From assembly GCA_002441345.1 (NCBI GenBank), contig DJVU01000053.1:1-53330 (forward strand): DNA of 53,330 bases, in the 5' to 3' direction. The translations under genes were made by a program, and so were the position numbers. Of the stretch, positions 42,908 to 51,954 are shown piece by piece. This DNA is from Bacteroidales bacterium UBA6248 (GTDB lineage: Bacteria > Bacteroidota > Bacteroidia > Bacteroidales > Lentimicrobiaceae). Within the stretch, counting starts at the first letter, position 1, and every line of letters starts with the position of its first letter. The notes below the pieces were generated by a model that made no database searches, was not told the origin of the DNA, and saw nothing but the letters and a program-made list of their open reading frames with translations.

Positions 42908-42991
42908 TGCCCAGGACAAGACTCGAACTTGCACATCCTTAAGGACACCAGCCCCTCAAGCTGGCGTGTCTACCAATTTCACCACCTGGGC
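42908..42991 (-). tRNA. tRNA-Leu (anticodon GAG)
   Basis: The minus strand reads as an 84-base class II tRNA with acceptor stem GCCCAGG/CCTGGGC and an A discriminator. The anticodon stem is CCAGC/GCTGG and the loop TTGAGGG, giving anticodon GAG. The variable arm is long and the T-arm carries GTTCGAG. CCA is not encoded. It decodes CUU and CUC and is transcribed ahead of the CAG tRNA, 59 bases apart. Confidence 0.97.
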
Positions 42992-43112
42992 AATTGAGTG
43001 CGCAAAGGTATAACTTTTTTTATTCGTTCTGCAACACCCCAAACATTTTTTTTCTTGCCTCTTAATGGCTTTCCTGTTATGTTTGCCCAACAATTTCATA
43101 AGCAACATTTTA

Positions 43113-43658
43113 ATGAATCCTGGCTCCTCTGCTTCTTCAGATTTTTTTTTTGAAACTCCCCTTTGCATCGGTATCGGCGGGGTTAGCCGGTCAGGAAAAA
43201 CCTTCCTTGCCGCCATGATCTCGGAAATACTTCCGGATTCAGGGCTCCTTTGCCAGGATGATTACGTGCATGCCAGCGACCTTCTGCCTCTTATAAACGA
43301 CCACATCGACTGGGAAACACCCGACTCTATCGACTGGGACAGATTGTTTTCCGATGTATCGAAAGCTCTGGAAAGCGGAAAACATGTAATTGTAGAAGGA
43401 CTTCTGGCTTTTGCCGATGAGCGGCTCAACCGCCTTTTCAACCGGCATATTTTTCTTACCCTCGGGAAAGAAGAATTTGAAAAGCGTAAAAAAAACGATC
43501 TCAGATGGGGTGAAGAACCAGACTGGTATATTAATCATATCTGGGACAGCTATCGGCAATACGGAGAATTGCCCGCTTATATCACGGATGCACTGATACT
43601 TGACGCTGAACAGGATTTTGACCTGAACAAGGTCGTAAAATACCTCAGGAAATTATAA
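43113..43658 (+). CDS. P-loop kinase of the uridine kinase/nicotinamide riboside kinase type
   Basis: From the ATG at 43113 the protein is 181 residues with a Walker A loop GVSRSGKT (residues 23-30). 'LLCQDDYVHASDLLP' and 'IDWETPDSIDWDRLF' follow; these match the substrate-binding 'QDDF....DWD.P.A.D' pattern of nicotinamide riboside kinases, while the general fold is that of uridine kinase. 'VIVEGLLAF' is the third conserved strand. A small lid region 'EEFEKRKKNDLRWGEEP' closes the site. A longer frame starts at 43065, but MNPGSS fits better. It could phosphorylate nicotinamide riboside, uridine or a similar nucleoside. It stands alone, just beyond the tRNA genes on the opposite strand. Confidence 0.82.
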   Translation: MNPGSSASSDFFFETPLCIGIGGVSRSGKTFLAAMISEILPDSGLLCQDDYVHASDLLPLINDHIDWETPDSIDWDRLFSDVSKALESGKHVIVEGLLAFADERLNRLFNRHIFLTLGKEEFEKRKKNDLRWGEEPDWYINHIWDSYRQYGELPAYITDALILDAEQDFDLNKVVKYLRKL

Positions 43659-43890
43659 ATCCCGGGCCCCAATCCCTGACTGCATCCCGAAAAGGGTCTA
43701 TATACCAAACACTTATCTGCCTTAACAATGGACATGCTGTTCGTAACAGGCAATTTAAATCAACGTATACCTTCATTCAACCAAAAACATGAACTGCGGC
43801 AATTTCTTCGTAAGTTACCTGCAGCCTTTTTCGAAAAAAGGCCGGAGGCCTTTCATGATAAATGAAACACACCCTAACCAATGAAAGTGT

Positions 43891-43898
43891 TACATTTG
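43891..43898 (+). promoter_or_regulatory. -7 element for the antiporter gene
   Basis: TACATTTG is a perfect TAnnTTTG, 21 bases before the ATG at 43920. No clear -33 TTG is seen. A hairpin-like GCCTTTT/AAAAGGC at 43824-43842 precedes it but lacks a T run. Confidence 0.5.
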
Positions 43899-43919
43899 CA
43901 TACTTAAAAGAGTAAATAT

Positions 43920-44873
43920 ATGAGCTATGTGCTGTTGATTAGCGGATTAGTTTTGCTTATACTTGGTTCAAACTGGATGGTTGACGGAGCCTCGTCTCTT
44001 GCCAGGAGGCTGAACATCTCCGACCTGGTTATCGGATTGACCGTTGTTGCATTCGGAACCTCCTCTCCCGAGCTTGCCGTTAACCTTATAGCCTCGTTTA
44101 ATGGAAATACCGATATCGCCATCGGCAACGTGCTGGGCAGTAATATTTTCAATATTCTCGTAATCCTGGGAATCACAGCCATTGTTATGCCGGTAAGTGT
44201 AAAAAACAACACGGTATGGAAAGAGATTCCGTTTAGTTTGCTTGCAATCATCGTTGTTGCCTTTATGGCGAACGATGTGATGATTGACGGTTATCCGAAT
44301 AATGAAATTTCACGTGCCGACGGATTCGTGCTGCTTGGTTTCTTCTCCATATTCATGGCCTATACCTTTGTGCTGGCAAAACAATCCGGCCCGCTGATGG
44401 AACCCACCCGAAAAATTTATCCCTTGCCCCTGGCTACAGCAATGATAATATTCGGGCTTGCAGGACTGGTTATTGGCGGGCAGTTTCTGGTTGACGGAGC
44501 AGTTGACATTGCTACCAGAATGGGAGTGAGTGAATCGGTGATAGGACTTACAATCGTAGCCGCCGGGACTTCGATGCCCGAACTCGCCACCAGTGTAGTA
44601 GCCGCAATTAAAAAAAACAGCGAAATTGCCATCGGAAATGTGGTCGGATCGAATATTTTCAACTTGTTCCTGATTCTGGGAACGAGTGCCTCTATAAAGC
44701 CCCTTCAGTTTAATGACCACTCCAACATTGATATACTGGTGGTTATAATTGCCAGCATTCTGATGTTTATGTTTGTATTCACGGGAAAAGGAAGGAAAAT
44801 TGGACGGAAAGAAGGAATCGTGCTTTTCCTGGCATATATCGGCTATACGGTACATCTTCTTATGAACAAATAA
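43920..44873 (+). CDS. Calcium/sodium antiporter (CaCA superfamily, YrbG type)
   Basis: The 317-residue inner-membrane protein is an inverted repeat of two five-helix halves. Each half carries the alpha-repeat motifs: 'GTSSPELAVN' with 'GNVLGSNIFN' in the first and 'GTSMPELATS' with 'GNVVGSNIFN' in the second. These residues line the ion path in NCX-type exchangers. It probably expels Ca2+ in exchange for Na+ or H+. The length is close to that of the E. coli YrbG protein. It is monocistronic, with the next gene 180 bases away. Confidence 0.95.
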   Translation: MSYVLLISGLVLLILGSNWMVDGASSLARRLNISDLVIGLTVVAFGTSSPELAVNLIASFNGNTDIAIGNVLGSNIFNILVILGITAIVMPVSVKNNTVWKEIPFSLLAIIVVAFMANDVMIDGYPNNEISRADGFVLLGFFSIFMAYTFVLAKQSGPLMEPTRKIYPLPLATAMIIFGLAGLVIGGQFLVDGAVDIATRMGVSESVIGLTIVAAGTSMPELATSVVAAIKKNSEIAIGNVVGSNIFNLFLILGTSASIKPLQFNDHSNIDILVVIIASILMFMFVFTGKGRKIGRKEGIVLFLAYIGYTVHLLMNK

Positions 44874-44961
44874 CGGTACCGGATCCGCTAAAGGGACTAT
44901 CATGCTTTTTTAGGCAGATTCTCGTCCCGCACAGGCATTTCACCATATGTTGAATCCTCTG

Positions 44962-44992
44962 TTGGTTTTACATGTGTATTTGACTATTTTTG
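44962..44992 (+). promoter_or_regulatory. Promoter for the DUF4301 gene
   Basis: TTG (44962-44964), a 20-base spacer and TATTTTTG (44985-44992) match the Bacteroidota promoter. The leader to the ATG at 45054 is about 55 bases; an ATG at 45012 is closer but gives a poorer N-terminus. Confidence 0.68.
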
Positions 44993-45053
44993 TAGCAGGA
45001 AGCCTTTTAGTATGCTGCAGAAAGCAGGGGCTTTAACTAAAAATCCACGGTAT

Positions 45054-46607
45054 ATGTTTACACCCAGCGACATTAAGCAATTTCAGGCTAAAGGAATTGA
45101 TATTGAAACCATAGAACAGCAAATTGAGAATTTTAAAAACGGGTTTCCCTATATGGATCTTGTTGCTCCTGCAACTCCCGGACACGGTATCCGGAAATTT
45201 ACGGAAGCAGAAGCCGATAAGCTGGTTGCATTTTACGACAAATACGTTGAATCGTATGAAATCCTGAAATTCGTACCGGCCTCCGGTGCCGCAAGCCGTA
45301 TGTTTAAAACACTTTTCGAATTCAGGGATGAGTGCCGGAAATCGACCGATATTCAAGCACTTATCGAAAACGACAAGGGTTTTAATTCCGCCTATAACTT
45401 TATCAAAAACATCCGGAAGTTTGCCTTTTATTCCGACCTTAAGGAATCCATGAAATCGGGAGATGCCAGTCTGGAAGATTGCCTGAAAAAAAACGATTAC
45501 GCTACAATAATAGATTATCTCCTGGACGAGAAGGGGCTTGGATATGCATTGCTGCCCAAAGCATTGCTGAAGTTTCACAACTACGACGACGGAGCACGCA
45601 TGGCCATGGAAGAACACCTTGTTGAAGGCGCCAACTACGGTCAGAATAAAGACGGCCGGGTTGCCATACATTTTACCGTATCGCCCGAACATGCCGATCG
45701 CTTTATCGAGGAAATCAACCAGGTTAAAGACAAGTACGAAGCCCTCTTCGACGTTATTTACGAATTAACCTTCTCAATCCAGAAATCCTCAACCGATACC
45801 ATTGCTGTTGATTCGAAAAATAAACCGTTCAGAGACAGCGACGATACCATCATCTTCAGGCCGGGCGGACACGGAGCTCTTATCGAAAACCTGAACGACA
45901 GGGACGGTGAAGTGATTTTTATTAAAAACATCGACAATATTGTTCCCGACAGACTTAAGGAAAGTACCTTCCGGTTTAAGCGGGTTCTCGGCGGTTATCT
46001 ATTCGAACTCAGAGACACCATCTTCGATTACCTTGAAAAGCTGGAAGACGGCAATGCAAGCGACAATGAAATGAAAAAGATACTTCATTTCTGTAAGGAA
46101 AAACTGTTTATTCAGCCTCCCGCCGATTACGATGAGTTAAGCAGAATCGAACAGATCGACTTTCTCTATACTAAACTCAACAGACCCATCCGCATTTGCG
46201 GTATGGTGAAAAATGAAGGCGAGCCGGGCGGCGGACCGTTCTGGATCAGGAATCAGGAAGGAGAGGTCTCGCTGCAGATCGTGGAATCATCGCAGATCGA
46301 CCTCGGAAATACCGCACAAAAGGATATTTTCAGCAAATCAACGCATTTCAATCCCGTTGACCTCGTATGTTACGTTAGAAATTACAACGACGAACAGTTT
46401 AACCTGCCCGACTTTGTTGATCCGTCAACGGGATTTATTTCGGTGAAATCGAAAGACGGCCGCGAACTGAAAGCGCAGGAGCTCCCCGGACTCTGGAACG
46501 GGGCAATGGCCGATTGGATTACAGTATTTGTGGAAGTGCCAATCGTAACCTTTAATCCGGTAAAAACCATCAACGACCTGCTGCGAAAAGAACATCAGCC
46601 CTCGTAA
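45054..46607 (+). CDS. DUF4301 family protein
   Basis: The chosen ATG at 45054 gives 517 residues beginning MFTPSDIKQFQAKGIDIETI, as DUF4301 proteins do. An ATG at 45012 would add 14 residues. Typical segments are 'PYMDLVAPATPGHGIRKFTE', 'FVPASGAASRMFKTLFEF', 'IIFRPGGHGALIENLND' and 'VICGMVKNEGEPGGGPFW'-like text around residue 385. This family is common in Bacteroidota and has no established role. The glycine-rich 'FRPGGHGALIENLN' and 'VPASGAASRMFK' remind me of nucleotide-sugar pyrophosphorylases, which is only an impression. The DUF1858 gene follows by 6 bases, so the two are probably co-translated. Confidence 0.93.
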   Translation: MFTPSDIKQFQAKGIDIETIEQQIENFKNGFPYMDLVAPATPGHGIRKFTEAEADKLVAFYDKYVESYEILKFVPASGAASRMFKTLFEFRDECRKSTDIQALIENDKGFNSAYNFIKNIRKFAFYSDLKESMKSGDASLEDCLKKNDYATIIDYLLDEKGLGYALLPKALLKFHNYDDGARMAMEEHLVEGANYGQNKDGRVAIHFTVSPEHADRFIEEINQVKDKYEALFDVIYELTFSIQKSSTDTIAVDSKNKPFRDSDDTIIFRPGGHGALIENLNDRDGEVIFIKNIDNIVPDRLKESTFRFKRVLGGYLFELRDTIFDYLEKLEDGNASDNEMKKILHFCKEKLFIQPPADYDELSRIEQIDFLYTKLNRPIRICGMVKNEGEPGGGPFWIRNQEGEVSLQIVESSQIDLGNTAQKDIFSKSTHFNPVDLVCYVRNYNDEQFNLPDFVDPSTGFISVKSKDGRELKAQELPGLWNGAMADWITVFVEVPIVTFNPVKTINDLLRKEHQPS

Positions 46608-46613
46608 AATGCC

Positions 46614-46832
46614 ATGAAACCGGAAATAACCCGACACCTTCCTGTAGAAGAACTGATCAGCAGCTATCCGTTTGCCATCCCTTTGCTTTCCGACCGGGGA
46701 CTTCAGTGCATCCTATGCGGCGAACCGGTGTGGGGCACCATCGAAGAGCTGGCTTTCGACAAAAACTACACCGAAGAGGAAATTGACAAACTGATCGAAG
46801 ATCTGAAAAGAGAGGCTTCCCCTGACAAGTGA
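46614..46832 (+). CDS. DUF1858 domain protein
   Basis: A 72-residue protein beginning MKPEITRHLPVEELISSYP and holding a CxxC (Cys32, Cys35 in 'LQCILCGEP') followed by 'WGTIEELAF'. This is the DUF1858 (ScdA N-terminal-like) pattern, a small helical domain sometimes fused to hybrid-cluster proteins or to iron-sulfur repair proteins. Alone it may bind a metal or assist redox chemistry. It starts 6 bases after the DUF4301 stop and is the last gene of that short operon. Confidence 0.9.
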   Translation: MKPEITRHLPVEELISSYPFAIPLLSDRGLQCILCGEPVWGTIEELAFDKNYTEEEIDKLIEDLKREASPDK

Positions 46833-46907
46833 ACAGAAGCACATATATTTAAGCTGAGACAGGGGCATTGCCAGACCCTGTCCTTAGCATGGAATAACTT
46901 CCGGATC

Positions 46908-47549
46908 TCAGGGTGCCAGCCGCTCCTTCAGCCAATCTCCTTCTATCAGACGAAACCGTATACGGTCGTGAAGACGGTTGCTCCGGCCCTGCCAGAACTC
47001 AACCATGCGGGGTTCAAAAGCATATCCGCCCCAGTTTGCCGGCCGGCGAACGACATCCGGCTTGTCTTTCATCTGCTCATAAAGCATGTGGTAATGCGAC
47101 TCCAGCTCTTCCCTGCCCGGTATTACCATGCTTTGCTGCGACACAAGAGCACCTATCCGGCTTTCGTATGGACGTGTATTGAAATAATCATCCGAATCGG
47201 CTTCCGGCAAACGGCTTACCTTTCCTTCGAATCGAACCTGACGCTCCAGCTCGCCCCAGAAAAAGAGCAGGGAGGCGGAAGGATTTGAAGACAAGTGCCT
47301 CCCCTTGCGGCTGTTGTAATTGGAATAAAAAACCAGCCGTCCATCCGTTATACCTTTCAAAAGAACAATGCGCGACGAAGGCATCCCGGAAGAAGATACA
47401 GTCGACAATACCATAGCGGTGGGTTCAACAACCTCCTCCCTGACAGCTTCATCCAGCCAGGCTCCGAACAAATGAAAGGGTTCACTGCCTGCTTCACGCT
47501 CGCTGAGGACACTTTTCGTGTAATCCATCCGGAATGATGAGAGATCCAT
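46908..47549 (-). CDS. pdxH: Pyridoxamine/pyridoxine 5'-phosphate oxidase
   Basis: PdxH oxidises pyridoxine or pyridoxamine phosphate to pyridoxal phosphate with FMN and oxygen. The 213-residue protein is full length. FMN-binding motifs are 'SRIVLLKG', 'FYSNYNSRKG' and 'QQSMVI'. The C-terminal signature reads 'ANWGGYAFEP', 'VEFWQGRSNRLHDRIRF' and ends 'WLKERLAP'. The need for oxygen suggests that the organism meets at least some oxygen, though another electron acceptor is conceivable. It is monocistronic on the minus strand, next to a divergent DUF1684 gene. Confidence 0.97.
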   Translation of the reverse strand: MDLSSFRMDYTKSVLSEREAGSEPFHLFGAWLDEAVREEVVEPTAMVLSTVSSSGMPSSRIVLLKGITDGRLVFYSNYNSRKGRHLSSNPSASLLFFWGELERQVRFEGKVSRLPEADSDDYFNTRPYESRIGALVSQQSMVIPGREELESHYHMLYEQMKDKPDVVRRPANWGGYAFEPRMVEFWQGRSNRLHDRIRFRLIEGDWLKERLAP

Positions 47550-47688
47550 AAACTTCTTGTTACTGATTTATTCTATTAACAAATAATACAGCCGGGTAGT
47601 TTCGGCAATTTGAAAAATAAGCCTGTCACGCATAGCGGAACACTATTCCACATAACATACCGACAATATATGGCGTAATAAAAAAGGT

Positions 47689-47696
47689 TAATTTTG
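47689..47696 (+). promoter_or_regulatory. -7 element for the DUF1684 gene
   Basis: TAATTTTG is a perfect TAnnTTTG. It is 20 bases before the ATG at 47717, so the leader is short, as is common in this phylum. Confidence 0.5.
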
Positions 47697-47716
47697 CCGG
47701 TGCTAATACCGTAAGT

Positions 47717-48340
47717 ATGTTCAAACAGTTTTCATTCTGGATTCTCTCCGCATTGCTGATGGTTTCGCCGGCAGCGAATGCCCAGAAAATCTCCTTCAGC
47801 GACTATCGCTCAAAACTCCTGAAAGAAAGAGCCGGTAAAGATGCGGAGTTCCTGAGTCAGGAAGATTCTCCGCTTTCAGATGAAGACCGGGAAACGTTTC
47901 GCGGGCTGGCATACTTTAAACCGGCAAAGAAATGGATAATTAATGCCCGCCTGGAGCGATTCAGCAAATCCGATACCATACGGATGCAGACTACCACCGC
48001 CCGTCTTCCTCTGTATATCGTATTTGGTAAAGCCCATTTTGAATACAAAGGCCGGCAATTCAGCCTTACTGTTTTTCAAAACGTTGATCTTATGAAAAAA
48101 CCGGGGTATGAAAACTACCTGTTTCTGCCGTTTACCGATCGCACCTCAGGCGAAGAAAGTTATGGGGGCGGCCGGTATCTCGACCTTCGCTGTGATGATG
48201 AAGAAACAGTCACGCTCGACTTCAACAGAGCATATAACCCGTATTGCGTTTATAATAAAAGGTACAGCTGTCCGGTTCCTCCTTCAGAGAATTTCCTGGA
48301 TACAGGAGTTAAAGCCGGTGAGATGAACTTTTCGCACTGA
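47717..48340 (+). CDS. Secreted DUF1684 family protein
   Basis: The 207-residue protein has a signal peptide (about 1-22, ending ANAQ). Typical DUF1684 segments follow: 'FSDYRSKLLKERAGKDAEF', 'SPLSDEDRETFRGLAYF', 'PLYIVFGKAHFEYKGRQFSL', 'YLFLPFTDRTSGEESYGGGRYLDL' (cut) and 'FNRAYNPYCVYNKRYSCPVPP'. The last part contains conserved cysteines and the 'NPYC.Y' motif. The function of DUF1684 is unknown; some members are annotated as involved in lipid or phospholipid-related processes, without proof. It is single-gene in layout, with the barrel gene 49 bases downstream. Confidence 0.92.
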   Translation: MFKQFSFWILSALLMVSPAANAQKISFSDYRSKLLKERAGKDAEFLSQEDSPLSDEDRETFRGLAYFKPAKKWIINARLERFSKSDTIRMQTTTARLPLYIVFGKAHFEYKGRQFSLTVFQNVDLMKKPGYENYLFLPFTDRTSGEESYGGGRYLDLRCDDEETVTLDFNRAYNPYCVYNKRYSCPVPPSENFLDTGVKAGEMNFSH

Positions 48341-48389
48341 CTGCAGCCGGTAAGAAGCTTCTGAACCACGATACGAAAGGCCAGTAATA

Positions 48390-49115
48390 ATGCTGAAAAA
48401 GTGCCTGTTTTTTGTCTTCTTATCCCCGTTCATTCTGATCGGGCAACCAGTGGTTTATACTCCGGATGAAGGCTGGTTCGGAGGATTAAATGCAGGGGTG
48501 ACTTCTTTTTTCGGTGATCTGAGCATTCACGATTACAGTCCAATGCAGAAGCTGTCCCACGAAAGCAGTGCTGCAGCCGGCATATCCGCCGGTAAACACC
48601 TTACAAGACATATTATTGCGGAATTAAACCTTACAAAAGGAAGCTTAAAAGGCAGTAATCCCTCGCTCGGACTTGCATTCAACGGCACATTTCTGGAATG
48701 CTCGGCAAACGGCTATCTGAATTTCACAAAACTTTTATTTCCGAATTTGGAATTCAGAACCGGTGTCTATGCAATGGCAGGAACAGGGATGATTGCATAC
48801 AGGGTAACCAAATCGAATCTGTCGGATCAAAGCATTGTGGAAACAATCGGCAGAAATGAGACTGGCGGTAAGCACGGACTTCCGGCAGGCAAAGTAATTT
48901 TTCCGGCAGGAATTTCCTTAAGTTACCGTATTAACGAACGCTGGTCGCTGCGGGGCGACTTTGCATACCGCCTCACTATCGATGACAAGCTGGATGCGCA
49001 TGCGGGCAGCACTTCGGTTAACGATCGTTATACGATACTGACAATGGGTATGCGATTTATACTTCTTCCGCTCAGGAACATTCCGTCAGGACCCCTGCCC
49101 TGCCCTCAGTTCTGA
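48390..49115 (+). CDS. DUF6089-like outer-membrane beta-barrel protein
   Basis: The 241-residue protein has a signal peptide (about 1-19) and then 'GWFGGLNAGVTSFFGDLSIHD'-like text (in two parts, residues 28-48), 'AGISAGKHLTRHIIAELNLT', 'FLECSANGYLNF' and 'YRINERWSLRGDFAYRLTID'. These alternating amphipathic strands suit an eight-stranded outer-membrane barrel. Related Bacteroidota proteins fall under DUF6089 or generic 'outer membrane beta-barrel'. A C-terminal aromatic residue ends the chain (Phe241), although the last 15 residues after 'MRFILLPL' look like a short extension. It lies 49 bases after the DUF1684 gene and may be co-transcribed. No ligand can be assigned. Confidence 0.82.
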   Translation: MLKKCLFFVFLSPFILIGQPVVYTPDEGWFGGLNAGVTSFFGDLSIHDYSPMQKLSHESSAAAGISAGKHLTRHIIAELNLTKGSLKGSNPSLGLAFNGTFLECSANGYLNFTKLLFPNLEFRTGVYAMAGTGMIAYRVTKSNLSDQSIVETIGRNETGGKHGLPAGKVIFPAGISLSYRINERWSLRGDFAYRLTIDDKLDAHAGSTSVNDRYTILTMGMRFILLPLRNIPSGPLPCPQF

Positions 49116-49136
49116 GGATAACGAACAGCCAACCTA

Positions 49137-50018
49137 TCAGCCCTGACGCTTCAGATTCCCGGCTGCCGCCTTTATGCGTTCGATCAGCTGTGCCCGCTTC
49201 TCTTTTTCTTCTTCCAGATCCCTGCTTAATTCCTCATTCAATTTCAGAAGTTTGTCGCGCTCCCCGGCCAGGCTTTCAATCTTCCGGTTTAGAGCAGATT
49301 CCGCCACGGCACTTTCATCATTAGAAGCCCAACTGATGGTACCATCGATTCTGTCGCCTGTGAGTTCCTGCTCCAGCCGGTTGTTCTCTTCTTCAATGAC
49401 CCGGCATTTCTCCATTAGAATCTGCATTTTATCCTGGTAGACCTGCATCCCGTTTTCCAGCTCCTCGCGCAGGCCTATTTCGCGCTGCCGTATGCTCTGA
49501 AGCTCTTCAATGAGCAATTCTGTTTCCTGCCTTTTACTCTCAAAAAGTGCAGCATAATGCCCGGCTTCCTTTCGTGCTTTAAGACCGGGATTAGCTCTGC
49601 TGATCAGAATGTAGATCAGAACCACCAAAGCGCACAGCAGCAGTCCGACAGCCGCTTTCAGATACAACATCATCTGCATGTCGTTCTGCGTTCTCGATTT
49701 TAGTATATCTCTTTCAGCTTCAACGCTTTGGTAACGTTTCGTCAGAAATTCATGCTCCGAAATAAGCGCTGAATCCTGAACAGACTTCCGACGAAGTGAG
49801 TCAATGATCCTTTCGTCGAGAAGCACCAGAGCTTCCAGATTGTCGGTCATCTCCTTCATATTCTTCCAGGTTCTTATGGTCATGGTATCCTTCAGCGACC
49901 GGTACTTTTCAGTGTATACGGACCTTTGCTGAAAGAGTTCATTTCCGTAAACCATCCCCGAAAGGGGAAGAACTACCATGACGAAGACAATCAAAATCAA
50001 GTGTTTATTAGATTTCAT
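49137..50018 (-). CDS. Membrane protein with long coiled coil, unknown function
   Basis: The 293-residue protein has a signal-type N-terminal hydrophobic segment (about 8-25), a periplasmic helical stretch (about 30-115), a transmembrane helix ('AAVGLLLCALVVLIYILI', about 122-140) and a cytoplasmic coiled coil rich in Glu, Leu and Arg (about 150-285, such as 'ELLIEELQSIRQREIGLREE' and 'ELSRDLEEEKEKRAQLIERI'). I recognise no family. Such proteins may act in cell envelope structure or gliding/secretion machinery; the neighbours give no clear hint. It is monocistronic and converges with the barrel gene. Confidence 0.82.
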   Translation of the reverse strand: MKSNKHLILIVFVMVVLPLSGMVYGNELFQQRSVYTEKYRSLKDTMTIRTWKNMKEMTDNLEALVLLDERIIDSLRRKSVQDSALISEHEFLTKRYQSVEAERDILKSRTQNDMQMMLYLKAAVGLLLCALVVLIYILISRANPGLKARKEAGHYAALFESKRQETELLIEELQSIRQREIGLREELENGMQVYQDKMQILMEKCRVIEEENNRLEQELTGDRIDGTISWASNDESAVAESALNRKIESLAGERDKLLKLNEELSRDLEEEKEKRAQLIERIKAAAGNLKRQG

Positions 50019-50252
50019 ACGTTGGAGTTTCTACATCGTTTTACTAATGGAATTCTGCATTGCCCGAAAAAACGAGCGAAATTTGAATAAATGAGTCTAT
50101 ACTGCCCGGGCATTGGCCTAAATTACAACGTCAGGGTTATCATTGCTTTACAAACAAACCAGCAGAATAATACTACATGTTTATCTGTCCGTCACATTGG
50201 CCGGCAACTCTTTGAAGTTTTCTTACCGGCTCCACATTTCATGAAAAATCAG

Positions 50253-50260
50253 TAAGTTTG
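50253..50260 (+). promoter_or_regulatory. -7 element for the thiol-disulfide protein gene
   Basis: TAAGTTTG is a perfect TAnnTTTG, 25 bases before the ATG at 50286. A -33 TTG at usual spacing is not evident. Confidence 0.5.
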
Positions 50261-50285
50261 CACATCTAAAGTACATTATTTCAAG

Positions 50286-51707
50286 ATGAGATCTGCAATA
50301 TTCCGTCGTTTTTTTTTCATACTTACCATTCCTTTATTTGTCAGTGCCGCTGTGGCACAAAAAGAATACCGCATAACCGTTAAACTTGAAGGATTGTCCG
50401 ACAGTCTGCTGCTTCTGGCTACCTATTCCGGCGACAAACAATTTGTGGTTGATACTGCCTGGGCGAATGGACAAAAAGCTTATGTATTTACAGGAAAGGA
50501 ACCATTACCGGAAGGTATGTATCTTATTGTGGGAGAAGCAAAAAACAAGCTTTTTGATCTTATTGTATCGGGCAGCCAGACGTTGACCATTACGGGCAAC
50601 AAAGAGACTCTGCCTGCAAGCCTCAGGGCATTAAAAAGCGATGAAAACCAGCGCTTTTTCGATTATATACGGTTTTTGAGCGAAAAGCAGAAGCAACAGG
50701 CATCGCTTAGTGAACAAAAAAAGAAAGTTTCTCCTGACAGCGATTCAGCTGCAGCACTGCAAAGCCAGCTTGACCTTCTGGATGAAGAGGTGAAACGAGC
50801 CATCTCCGGAATTATCGATTCTCACCCTGAATCTTTTCTTGCCCTTTTTCTAAGAGCCATGCAGGAAATTAAGATTCCACAGACACCCATATTACCAAAC
50901 GGAAGACCCGACTCAACCTTTCCGTTCAGGTATTATAAATCCCATTTCTGGGATAATGCCGATTTATCCGATGACAGGCTGATCCGTACTCCGTTTATTC
51001 ACAGCAAAGTGGAACAATATCTGAACCGCCTCACTTCTCCGGCCCCCGACTCGATTATCGTATCCATTGATCATCTGCTTAAGCTGACCGGAAACAGTGA
51101 AGAGGCCTTCAAATACCTGGTATGGTATTTCACCGTAAAATATGAATCATCCGAAATCATGGGTTACGATGCCATTTTTGTACACCTGGCCGACAACTGG
51201 TACCAGGATCCCCGAATGAAATGGATGAATGTAACCGTAAAAGAAAATCTGATTAAGCGGGCCAATACGCTGAGGCCGTTACTTATAGGCAAAACAGCAC
51301 CGGAAATGATTTTACTCGACACCCTGAACAATCCCGTCTCACTGCACCGCCTGCCTGCCGACTACATTATTATCTACTTCTGGGATCCCGATTGCAGCCA
51401 CTGCAAAAAAGAAACCCCTCAGCTTCGGGATTTCTACGCAGCAAACAAAGAGAAATATACCCTGGAGGTTTATGCCGTTTGTATGGACACCTCCTGGAAA
51501 GACATGAAAGCTTATATTAAGAATAATGAACTACAGTGGGTGAATGTCAACGGCTACTACAGCGTAACGCCAGATTTCAGAGAGCTTTACGACGTACACA
51601 CATCTCCAGTTCTCTTCCTTCTCGACCGCAACCGCCGGATTATTGCCAAGCGTATCCTTTCAACTCAGATGGAGAACATTCTGAAATATGAAACGGAAAG
51701 CAGGTAG
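50286..51707 (+). CDS. Secreted TlpA/ResA-like thiol-disulfide oxidoreductase with DUF4369 and DUF5106 domains
   Basis: The 473-residue protein has a signal peptide (about 1-24), a DUF4369-like N-domain (about 26-120, 'YRITVKLEGLSDSLLLLATY'), a helical DUF5106-like middle (about 130-310) and a C-terminal thioredoxin fold. The redox pair Cys370 and Cys373 is in 'DPDCSHCKKETPQL'. 'VYAVCMDTSWKDM' and 'TSPVLFLLDRNRRII' with the cis-proline complete the fold. It should reduce disulfides in the periplasm or at the cell surface, perhaps for cytochrome maturation or folding of secreted proteins. There is no neighbouring partner gene, and the gene is monocistronic. Confidence 0.9.
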   Translation: MRSAIFRRFFFILTIPLFVSAAVAQKEYRITVKLEGLSDSLLLLATYSGDKQFVVDTAWANGQKAYVFTGKEPLPEGMYLIVGEAKNKLFDLIVSGSQTLTITGNKETLPASLRALKSDENQRFFDYIRFLSEKQKQQASLSEQKKKVSPDSDSAAALQSQLDLLDEEVKRAISGIIDSHPESFLALFLRAMQEIKIPQTPILPNGRPDSTFPFRYYKSHFWDNADLSDDRLIRTPFIHSKVEQYLNRLTSPAPDSIIVSIDHLLKLTGNSEEAFKYLVWYFTVKYESSEIMGYDAIFVHLADNWYQDPRMKWMNVTVKENLIKRANTLRPLLIGKTAPEMILLDTLNNPVSLHRLPADYIIIYFWDPDCSHCKKETPQLRDFYAANKEKYTLEVYAVCMDTSWKDMKAYIKNNELQWVNVNGYYSVTPDFRELYDVHTSPVLFLLDRNRRIIAKRILSTQMENILKYETESR

Positions 51708-51954
51708 AACTCCTCTCTTATAAAAGAACAGGTCAGATTACCGCACCGATCTTCAACTATCCCCCGATACAGTTTTCATTATGTAACGGCCGTTTTCCGT
51801 GAATGAAATACTTTTTGTGAAAATTTCATCACTTTCACCATGACTTGTATTGCACGGAAAAAAAAATCCTTAATTTTAACTGGAACGGCAGGCACCGTAT
51901 CGCAGGCTGTAAGTGTGTGAACGAATACCGGAGCAATACGCATCAACAAAGGAA

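Noticed and set aside
43824..43842. Hairpin GCCTTTT/AAAAGGC considered as a terminator of the kinase gene
   Set aside because: No T run follows on the plus strand, and the distance of about 165 bases from the stop is long, so I do not call it a terminator.
44310..44903. 197-codon minus-strand open frame
   Set aside because: It covers the antiporter gene in antisense and its translation is rich in His, Tyr and Cys without domain structure, as expected of a shadow of a membrane protein gene.
45033..45692. 219-codon minus-strand open frame
   Set aside because: Antisense to the DUF4301 gene; no family, no promoter, and the sense gene has conserved motifs throughout.
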